Positions 21,451-28,415 of a stretch of 32,012 bases of DNA are shown here, in pieces. The notes under the pieces were generated by a model that worked only from the letters and a program-made list of their open reading frames with translations, was not told the DNA's origin and did not search any database. The DNA comes from Chloroflexota bacterium (GTDB taxonomy: Bacteria > Chloroflexota > Anaerolineae > Anaerolineales > VGOW01), in contig JACPWC010000005.1 in assembly GCA_016197225.1 (NCBI GenBank), positions 1 through 32,012 of the forward strand, written 5' to 3'. Position 1 is the first letter of the stretch; each line of letters starts with the position of its first letter. A program made the position numbers and the translations under genes.

Positions 21451-22920
21451 ATGACGAAAAAGAGCGCACAGCAACTTGAAGAGTTGATGTTCAATCGCGA
21501 GCCTGCCGCCGAGGCTGGGCCGGGGTTGCCAGTATCAGAACGACTTGAGAAACAGTGGAACAATGAGAAGTTGTTCTGGCGCGAATTGGACGGACGCGAG
21601 CCGACGCCGGAGCAGGTTGAACAACGCTTGCGGGCGGGCCGGGGGCGGGCGCAAGAGTTGCGGAAGGCGATTCACAACCTGATCCGCGAATATGCCGAAG
21701 AGCTTTATCAACCGGCGAATATCCGCCAGTTGGAACTGGTGCGTTCGTCTTATGATGAAGAAGAGATGATTGCGGCGATTGATGTCGTGTTGGATGACCG
21801 AATGACGATGGGGCCGCGGGTGGCCGCCTTTGAGGACGAATGGTCGGCGTTCTTGCCCGCGCCGTTTTCGGTGATGGTCAATTCCGGCTCATCGGCGAAT
21901 TTGATGATGCTGTCGGCGCTGGCGTTTCCAGGCGTCGAGAGGCATCTGCAACCGGGCGATGAGGTTATACTCCCAGCAGTCGCCTGGTCAACGTCGCTCT
22001 TTCCGATTGCCCAGGTCGGTTGCCTGCCGGTGCTGGTGGACGTGAACCTTGACACGCTCAATATTGATCCGGCGCGGGTGGAGGCGGCCATCACGCCGCG
22101 CACGCGGGCGATCATGGCTGTGCATCTGCTGGGCAACCCATGCGACGTGCAGGCCTTGCTGGATATTGCCAGGCGGCATCACCTGTGGTTGATCGAAGAT
22201 TGTTGCGAGTCGCATGGCGCCAGCGTAGATGGCCGACAAGTGGGGACGTTTGGCGATCTGTCAGCATTCAGCTTTTTCTTTTCGCACCACATGACGAGCG
22301 TGGAAGGCGGCATGGTATGTGGGCGCGACAAAGCCCTCTGGCGCGACCTGTTGATTTCGATGCGGGCGCATGGCTGGATTCGCGGGCGCGATGATCACGA
22401 CGAGTGGGTGCGTCAATGCCCGGATATTGACCCGCGCTGGCTATTTGTCACCACCGGCTACAATTTGCGCCCCACCGAGATCAACGCCGCTTTCGGGCAG
22501 GTGCAACTCTCCAAGATGCCGGGATTTATTCAGAGGCGGGTGGCCACGCGCCAACGGGTGATGGAGTTGTTGCGGCCCTACGAGGAGTTCTTCTGCTTTC
22601 AACAAGAACTGCCAGGCCATCTGCACACCGCTTTTGGCTTTTCGTTTCTGGTTCGCCCGAACGCGCCCTTCTCCCGCGCCGAGTTCCAGGCTTACCTTGA
22701 GTCCTGCCGCATCCAAACCCGGCCCATCGTCGGTTCGAACCTGGCTCGCCAGCCGGTGATGAAATACGTGCCGCACCGCATCGTCGGGGACTTGCCCAAC
22801 GCCGACACAATCCACTTTCAGGGCGTGATGATAGCCAATCATCATAATGTGACTGTTTCTCAGCAAGACTATCTGGTGGAATCTGTTGACCACTTCGTGC
22901 GTCGGCGCGCTTTGGTTTGA
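21451..22920 (+). CDS. ColD-like PLP-dependent sugar 3-dehydratase (DegT/DnrJ/EryC1 family, Lys replaced by His)
   Basis: A 489-residue member of the DegT/DnrJ/EryC1 fold: MTMGPRVAAFEDEWS, VNSGSSANLMMLSAL, VAWSTSLFPIAQ, DCCESHGA and TGYNLRPTEINAAFGQ. At the site where aminotransferases have the PLP-anchoring lysine, the sequence is SFFFSHHMTSVEGGM (His279-His280). This is the hallmark of ColD and RfbH-type 3-dehydratases, which remove the C-3 hydroxyl. With gmd two genes upstream, the natural substrate would be GDP-4-keto-6-deoxymannose. The N-terminus has about 110 extra residues (RKAIHNLIREYAEELYQP is RfbH-like). ATG 21451 is preferred over 21445 because GAGAGG then has a workable spacing. 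It could instead act on a CDP-sugar. Confidence 0.85.
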   Translation: MTKKSAQQLEELMFNREPAAEAGPGLPVSERLEKQWNNEKLFWRELDGREPTPEQVEQRLRAGRGRAQELRKAIHNLIREYAEELYQPANIRQLELVRSSYDEEEMIAAIDVVLDDRMTMGPRVAAFEDEWSAFLPAPFSVMVNSGSSANLMMLSALAFPGVERHLQPGDEVILPAVAWSTSLFPIAQVGCLPVLVDVNLDTLNIDPARVEAAITPRTRAIMAVHLLGNPCDVQALLDIARRHHLWLIEDCCESHGASVDGRQVGTFGDLSAFSFFFSHHMTSVEGGMVCGRDKALWRDLLISMRAHGWIRGRDDHDEWVRQCPDIDPRWLFVTTGYNLRPTEINAAFGQVQLSKMPGFIQRRVATRQRVMELLRPYEEFFCFQQELPGHLHTAFGFSFLVRPNAPFSRAEFQAYLESCRIQTRPIVGSNLARQPVMKYVPHRIVGDLPNADTIHFQGVMIANHHNVTVSQQDYLVESVDHFVRRRALV

Positions 22921-22938
22921 GCCGGCGCATTTAGAACT

Positions 22939-23955
22939 ATGAAAGTTCTCCTGGCCGCGGCGAGGCACGACTACGGCGACAAGTCGCGGGGCCTCTCTAA
23001 CGAATACTACAATTTATTCCTGCCGCTTGAGCGAGTTGTGGACTCGGTCGTCCTTTTCGACTTCATGGAGCAGTTTCAGTCACAAGGCCGCGAGCGCATG
23101 AACCACGATCTGCTGGAGATGGTCAAGCGCGAGCGGCCTGATGTTGCCATTATCGTTCTACACACTGATCAAGTGATGCCGGAAGTGATAGATGAGGTCA
23201 ACCGGCACACGATCACGGTCGGGTATTTCTTCGACGACATGTGGCGGGTGAACTTCTCGCGCTTCTGGGCAAAGCATTTCACCTGGGTCACGACTTCGGA
23301 TGTCAACGGCGTCCGGAAGTTTCGTCAGGCTGGCTTCAGCAACACGATTTTTTTGCCGTTTGCCTGCAATCACCGCATCTTCGTCAAGAAAGACCTGCCC
23401 AAACTTTACGATGTTACGTTTGTCGGCCAGTATCATCCGCACCGCGCCTGGTTGTTGAACCAACTTAAGCGGGCCGGGATCAAGGCGCAGATTTGGGGTT
23501 ACAAGTGGGGGAATGGGCGGTTGGATCAGGACGCGATGGTGGACGTCTTTAATCAGAGCCGGATCAACCTGAACTTCTCGAACTGCGTTTCTTGGGACGC
23601 GAGGTATCTGTTGTCCTCGCCCAACGCCGTCAAAGACACGCTTCGGGCGCTGGTCAAGCGAGACGTCAAAACCCACGAGCAAATTAAAGGGCGGCATTTT
23701 GAGATCAATGCCTGTGGCGGCTTTCAGCTCTCTTACTATGTTGAAGGGTTAGAGCGATGTTACGCCATCGGCGAAGAAATGGCCCTCTATGCCGACCCTG
23801 ATGATTTGGTTGAAAAGATACGTTATTACTTGAAAGATGAGGACGAGCGAGAAACTGTTGCCCGGCGCGGCTACGAGCGCACGTTGACCGAGCATACAAT
23901 GGAGAAACGCTTTCAGCAACTCCTGACGGAAATCAGGCTACACCTGATTCAGTGA
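22939..23955 (+). CDS. CgeB-like glycosyltransferase
   Basis: A 338-residue GT-B-type protein of the CgeB/glycosyl-transferase-1-2 group. Recognisable parts are VGYFFDDMWRVNFSRFWAK, FLPFACNHRIF, YDVTFVGQYHPHR, INLNFSN and the C-terminal EINACGGFQLSYYVEGLERC with ADPDDLVEKIRYYL. The last is the usual nucleotide-sugar-binding end of the family. ATG 22939 lies 18 bases after the previous stop. Donor and acceptor are unknown. It probably adds one sugar to the repeat unit in the cytosol. Confidence 0.82.
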   Translation: MKVLLAAARHDYGDKSRGLSNEYYNLFLPLERVVDSVVLFDFMEQFQSQGRERMNHDLLEMVKRERPDVAIIVLHTDQVMPEVIDEVNRHTITVGYFFDDMWRVNFSRFWAKHFTWVTTSDVNGVRKFRQAGFSNTIFLPFACNHRIFVKKDLPKLYDVTFVGQYHPHRAWLLNQLKRAGIKAQIWGYKWGNGRLDQDAMVDVFNQSRINLNFSNCVSWDARYLLSSPNAVKDTLRALVKRDVKTHEQIKGRHFEINACGGFQLSYYVEGLERCYAIGEEMALYADPDDLVEKIRYYLKDEDERETVARRGYERTLTEHTMEKRFQQLLTEIRLHLIQ

Positions 23956-23958
23956 AGA

Positions 23959-25008
23959 GTGAAAAAGATTCTCATTCACACTTGGTCTCACGGCCATGGC
24001 CGACAGTTTGATCCCAACGTTCGCGATGCTAATAACGATCCTTACATTTACCTGCGCGAACGATTGGACGAATTAGGCTACAGCCTCGAAACGTCCGACG
24101 AGCATCCGCTGGACGATTGCGTCCGGATTCTGTTCTTCGACGCAATCTCCGTCAAGCCTTATGCTGGCTGGCGCGGAAAAATCAGGCGGGTCAACGAATA
24201 TCTGAAAGGGAAGCCACCGTTTCGTGACTTGTATGGCGAGTGCCGGCGCGCTGGCATGGCGGAACGCGCGGCCTTGTTCTTGTGGGAAGCGCCTGCCGTT
24301 AGCCCGGCCAACTGGGACTCTGATCTGCATGATTTGTTCTCTATCATCCTGACATGGAATGATGCGGTCGTTGACGGACGCAAGTTTCACAAGTTTTATT
24401 GGCCCCAGCCTCGCCGCTTTCCTCAAATTCCCAAAACTCCTTTCTCCCAAAAGAAATTGCTAGTGAATATCTCGATGAATAAGTTTTCCCGCCATCCACG
24501 CGAGTTATACTCGGCGCGGCGGGCAACGATCCGGCACTTTGAACAGAGACGGTCAGACGATTTTGACTTGTACGGTGTGGATTGGGATCGCCCGGCAGGG
24601 CCGTTTCAACGGCTCTTCCCTTTTATCTATCGCCCCTATCCATCTTATCGCGGGGTAATTCAGCACAAGTGGGACATTCTGCCAAAGTATCGTTTCAGCT
24701 TGTGCTACGAAAATGTCTACGGCGAGCCGGGGTGGATCACCGAAAAGATTTTCGATAGCATGCGGGCCGGCTGTGTGCCGATCTACTGGGGCGCGCCCAA
24801 CATCGCCGAGTACGTGGATGCCGACGCCTTTGTTGATCGCCGCCGTTTCCCGTCTGACCGTGAACTGGAAGAGTTCTTGATGGGTGTAACCGAGCGGGAA
24901 TATGAGCGTTATCAAAAAGCGATGGAAGCTTATCTGTCCAGCGAACACTTTGCCCGTTTCCTGCCGCCCGCCTTTGCCGACACGGTCATTCGTGTTCTGA
25001 AGTTGTAG
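23959..25008 (+). CDS. Fucosyltransferase-like glycosyltransferase (GT10)
   Basis: A 349-residue protein with the GT10 donor-binding region near residues 243-280: RFSLCYENVYGEPGWITEK followed by FDSMRAGCVPIYWGAPNI. This matches the conserved (F)ENS…YVTEKL…G.VPV..G block of alpha-1,3/4-fucosyltransferases, which use GDP-L-fucose. An N-terminal domain (HTWSHGHGR…) and the FLWEAP segment fit the rest of the fold. The start is GTG 23959, four bases after the previous stop. Its presence beside gmd and an Fcl/ColC-like gene suggests that it transfers the GDP-6-deoxy sugar made by those enzymes. Confidence 0.82.
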   Translation: MKKILIHTWSHGHGRQFDPNVRDANNDPYIYLRERLDELGYSLETSDEHPLDDCVRILFFDAISVKPYAGWRGKIRRVNEYLKGKPPFRDLYGECRRAGMAERAALFLWEAPAVSPANWDSDLHDLFSIILTWNDAVVDGRKFHKFYWPQPRRFPQIPKTPFSQKKLLVNISMNKFSRHPRELYSARRATIRHFEQRRSDDFDLYGVDWDRPAGPFQRLFPFIYRPYPSYRGVIQHKWDILPKYRFSLCYENVYGEPGWITEKIFDSMRAGCVPIYWGAPNIAEYVDADAFVDRRRFPSDRELEEFLMGVTEREYERYQKAMEAYLSSEHFARFLPPAFADTVIRVLKL

Positions 25009-25016
25009 ACGATCCA

Positions 25017-26549
25017 GTGAACCGCCTGCAACGCTCCTCCTTCAACATAATTTTCAGCGCGGCTGGCTGGGCCGTGCCTGCTCTGCTCAACTTCCTTTCC
25101 ACGCCGATCCTGCTGAAATTGTTGGGAGAAGCGGCTTACGGTTTGCAGACCCTGGTCGCCGTTGTCATCGGTTATCTCACGGTGATGGATATGGGTCTGG
25201 ACATTCCGGTCACTAAATTTCTGGCCGAGGATCATGCTCGGGGCGACTCCGAGTCAGAGAATCGCCTTCTCAACACTACTCTGCAACTCTATACCGGCAT
25301 TGGCATCGTTGGCATGGTCATCATCATGCTGGCCGCAGATGTTCTTGCCCGCCGTGTGTTTGAGGTGCCTGATGAGTTAATCCGTCAGGCCGTCGTTGTC
25401 TTCAGGCTGGCCGGCGTTGGCTTCCTGGCGAGTGTGATGAGCATGTGGGGCAAAGCAATTGCCAACGGTTTGCAACGCTATGATGTTGCCAGCAAGATTT
25501 CGATCGCGGCCAATCTGGCGGGTGTCACTATCGGCCTGGCGGCGGTATATGCTGGTTATGGCGTTACCGGCTACGTGTTTATCAGGGTGCTGGTGTCATT
25601 GCTGACCGGAGTGGCTTACTTAATTTCTGCTCACCAGTTAATACCGGGCTTCCGGTTACGATTGGCAATAGATATGCCAATACTACAGCGAGTGAAAAGC
25701 TACGCCAGTTTTGGGTTGATCCTGCGCCTGACAGGGTTGATTGTCGGCGGGCTGGATCGAACGTTGATCGGCGCCTGGCTTGGCGTGGCCGCCGTGGCGC
25801 TTTATGCTGTGCCCGCTCTTGTTTCCGCCGCATTCAGCCAGCTTATCGGAAACATGCTTCACTTCATCTTTCCGATGGCAAGCGAGTTATACAGCACCAA
25901 TCAATTCGAAGCACTGCAAAATATCTTTATTCGCTCGATGCGGTTTGTGGCTGGACTGGCTACAGCTATGATCGTTCCGCTTTTAGTCTTGGGCGACCTC
26001 TTTTTGAATTTATGGATTGGCCCGAATGTGACTGTCCAATCCGCCGCTGTTCTGCGATTATTACTCTTGACAGCTTATTTCCAGGCTGTCGCCGCCGTTC
26101 TGACAAATAACTTCGTTGTCGGGACAGGGCGGATTTCTGTTTTTTCGGTGTATGCCACCATCAACGGGCTAGTAGTCGGCGCGGGGTGCCTGTTATTCAT
26201 CCGCCCATTTGGAATACAGGGAGCCGGGCTGGCACAACTTATCAGCGAAGCTGTAGATATTATCTTTATGATCTTTGTTGTGCAGCGCTACCTTCAAATC
26301 TCGCCGCTTGCCCTGTTCCGAACCGCATATTTACGACCGCTTCTGCTGGGTCTGGCAATTGGCGCATTGGCTTTTCTGGCCCGCCCAATCGCCACTTCGT
26401 GGATCGGGTTGAGCATGGTAGTAGGCTGTTTGGAGATCATCTACCTGGTTGTAGGTTATCAGATCGGCGTATTCAGCGAAACTGAAGCGCGGGCCGCAGT
26501 CGGATTGTGGCAAGCCATGTCAAAGTTAATGAGGCGGGCTGGAGCATAG
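25017..26549 (+). CDS. Polysaccharide flippase (Wzx/oligosaccharide flippase family)
   Basis: A 510-residue integral membrane protein with about 12-14 hydrophobic helices. The N-terminus (SFNIIFSAAGWAVPALLNFL, TPILLKLLGEAAYGL) is typical of the MviN/Wzx-like polysaccharide transporter group. LTGLIVGGLDRTLIGAWLG is the conserved middle helix region. It should flip the lipid-linked repeat unit across the cytoplasmic membrane. The start is GTG 25017, nine bases after the GT10 gene, and the stop codon directly abuts the ATG of the next gene (26550). Confidence 0.9.
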   Translation: MNRLQRSSFNIIFSAAGWAVPALLNFLSTPILLKLLGEAAYGLQTLVAVVIGYLTVMDMGLDIPVTKFLAEDHARGDSESENRLLNTTLQLYTGIGIVGMVIIMLAADVLARRVFEVPDELIRQAVVVFRLAGVGFLASVMSMWGKAIANGLQRYDVASKISIAANLAGVTIGLAAVYAGYGVTGYVFIRVLVSLLTGVAYLISAHQLIPGFRLRLAIDMPILQRVKSYASFGLILRLTGLIVGGLDRTLIGAWLGVAAVALYAVPALVSAAFSQLIGNMLHFIFPMASELYSTNQFEALQNIFIRSMRFVAGLATAMIVPLLVLGDLFLNLWIGPNVTVQSAAVLRLLLLTAYFQAVAAVLTNNFVVGTGRISVFSVYATINGLVVGAGCLLFIRPFGIQGAGLAQLISEAVDIIFMIFVVQRYLQISPLALFRTAYLRPLLLGLAIGALAFLARPIATSWIGLSMVVGCLEIIYLVVGYQIGVFSETEARAAVGLWQAMSKLMRRAGA

Positions 26550-27623
26550 ATGAAAATCTTGTTTCTGCGCCCGCGTGCCGAACTGGGAGGGGCCAGCCGC
26601 CACATGCTGGCCCTTGCCACTGCCCTCGCCGAGCGCGGCCACGCCGTTACGCTGGGCACGGGCGGCGGCGAATGGCGCGATCAGTTTGCCCACCCCGTTT
26701 CCTTGCCACTCTACCCTTCAACAGCTCGTAACTTAATAGCTTCGATTGGACAAACGACGCAGGTGACGCATCGCGAAAAGATTGATGTGATTCACAGCCA
26801 CCACCGCTTTACAACCATCGTCGGTCGGGCAGTAGCCCGCCTCACCGGCCTGCCCCTGGTCTGCACCGTTCACGAATTCAAGACCGATGCTCGTTGGCTG
26901 TCGCGTTTGTGGATTGCGCCCTGGGTGTGCGCGATCAGTGACGCGCTTCGTGATCACCTCATCCAATTCTACGGCGTTAATCCGGCGTGTGTTACCGTCA
27001 CTCGGATAGGGGCGCTTCCAACTCTGCCCGACCCTTCTGCCGCTGACCGCTTACGTCACGCTTTGAGCGATGCGCCGTCAGGGCCTATCCTTGGTTACGT
27101 TGGCCGGCTTTCGCCAGAGAAAGGCGTAGCGACTTTGATTTACGCCTTGCCTCAGGTGCTTCAAGCACATCCAACTGCCCGCGTCGTCATCATCGGCGAC
27201 GGCATCGAACGTCGCGTATTGGAAACATTGGCTACCTCCCTGGGCCTTGGCGATCAAGTGTGCTTTATGGGCGAACAAGTAGATGCGCCCCAATTGATGA
27301 CCGCGATGGATGTGGTGGTTGTGCCGTCATTATCGGAAGGGTTTGGGTTGACGGCGGTTGAGGCGATGGCGGCGGCGAAACCGGTGGTGGCAAGCGCCGT
27401 TGGCGGACTGGTGGAAGTGGTTGAAGATGGGGTCACCGGGTTTTTAGTTCCACCAACTGATCCGGTTGCTTTGTCCGGGCGAATCATCGAGGTGTTAGCT
27501 AACCCGGCGCGGGCTGTTGCGATGGGAGCGGCCGGGCAGAAAAAAGTGGCCGAGTGGACTCCGGCGCAGGCGGCGGAAATAACAGAAGCGCTTTATCGGC
27601 GCGCTCTTGCCAATCATGCCTGA
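26550..27623 (+). CDS. Family 4 glycosyltransferase
   Basis: A 357-residue GT-B enzyme. The N-terminal acceptor domain starts MKILFLRPRAELGGASRHML. The C-terminal donor domain has ILGYVGRLSPEKGVATLI, VIIGDGIERRVLE, and the E-x7-E motif in EGFGLTAVEAMAAAKPVV followed by GGLVEVVEDGVTGFLVPP. All are standard for GT4. The ATG lies directly after the flippase stop. The 3' end overlaps the GT26 gene by 8 bases. The sugar donor is not evident. Confidence 0.94.
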   Translation: MKILFLRPRAELGGASRHMLALATALAERGHAVTLGTGGGEWRDQFAHPVSLPLYPSTARNLIASIGQTTQVTHREKIDVIHSHHRFTTIVGRAVARLTGLPLVCTVHEFKTDARWLSRLWIAPWVCAISDALRDHLIQFYGVNPACVTVTRIGALPTLPDPSAADRLRHALSDAPSGPILGYVGRLSPEKGVATLIYALPQVLQAHPTARVVIIGDGIERRVLETLATSLGLGDQVCFMGEQVDAPQLMTAMDVVVVPSLSEGFGLTAVEAMAAAKPVVASAVGGLVEVVEDGVTGFLVPPTDPVALSGRIIEVLANPARAVAMGAAGQKKVAEWTPAQAAEITEALYRRALANHA

Positions 27624-28374
27624 GTACCCTAATCAAAGAATCAATGTGTTAGGCGTGTGGATCGACTCGCTCGGTCTGGCCGAACTGCTGGAGCGTGTTT
27701 CTGCACTGGCGCGCGATGGCGAGCAACATACCGTGATGTATGCTAACGTTCACGTTCTCAACACTGTCGTAGAGGATGCGCTGCTGCGCCGCACTTTGAA
27801 TAACGCAGACCTCGTTTATTGCGATGGCGATGGAGTGCGTCTGGGCGCGCGTTTGCTCGGCCAGCATTTGCCGCAACGAATGACGGGTGCGGACTGGATT
27901 TATCCGGCGTGCGAGCACTGGCAGCAAGAAGGGCTGTCTGTTTTCTTTTTTGGCGGCGCGCCCGGTGTGGCTGACCGGGCTGTGGCAAAACTCAAGCGGC
28001 AGTATCCGGCACTCCGCATTGCCGGGACTCACGCCGGCTTCTTTACAGACTCTTCAGCCGTCGTCGCCGCCGTCAATGTCGCCCGCCCCGACATCTTGCT
28101 GGCCGGGATGGGCACACCGATTCAAGAGCGGTGGGTGGCTGAACATGCCACGCATCTTGAAGTGTCAGTAATTTGGACGGTGGGGGCGGTGATGGATTTT
28201 GTGTCTGGCGAAGCGCCGCGCGCGCCGCGCTGGATGCTCGGCTACGGGTTGGAATGGTTGGGCCGCCTCCTGGCCGAGCCACGGCGGTTGTGGCGGCGTT
28301 ATCTGATTGGCAACCCGCTGTTTTTGTGGCGAGTGCTTCAACAGCGATTGGGGTTGTTGCGCTTTGAAGATTGA
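27616..28374 (+). CDS. WecG/TagA/CpsF-family glycosyltransferase (GT26)
   Basis: A 252-residue enzyme of the family that transfers N-acetylmannosamine-type sugars to lipid-linked acceptors. It has INVLGVWIDSLG, TVMYANVHVLNT, NADLVYCDGDGVRLGARLLG, RMTGADWIYPAC, VFFFGGAPGV, DILLAGMGTPIQERWV and VGAVMDFVSGEAPRAP. ATG 27616 is preferred over TTG 27607, although both overlap the upstream gene. The wecB gene earlier in the cluster can supply UDP-ManNAc for it. A hydrophobic C-terminus may attach it to the membrane. Confidence 0.93.
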   Translation: MPEYPNQRINVLGVWIDSLGLAELLERVSALARDGEQHTVMYANVHVLNTVVEDALLRRTLNNADLVYCDGDGVRLGARLLGQHLPQRMTGADWIYPACEHWQQEGLSVFFFGGAPGVADRAVAKLKRQYPALRIAGTHAGFFTDSSAVVAAVNVARPDILLAGMGTPIQERWVAEHATHLEVSVIWTVGAVMDFVSGEAPRAPRWMLGYGLEWLGRLLAEPRRLWRRYLIGNPLFLWRVLQQRLGLLRFED

Positions 28375-28415
28375 TGGCAAGGTGGGCGAGCGTGTAATTT
28401 GTGATGAGGCAATCA

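Noticed and set aside
21451-22920. Annotation as an ordinary sugar aminotransferase
   Set aside because: The lysine needed to bind PLP in aminotransferases is replaced by His in SFFFSHHMTSVEGG, which points to a dehydratase.
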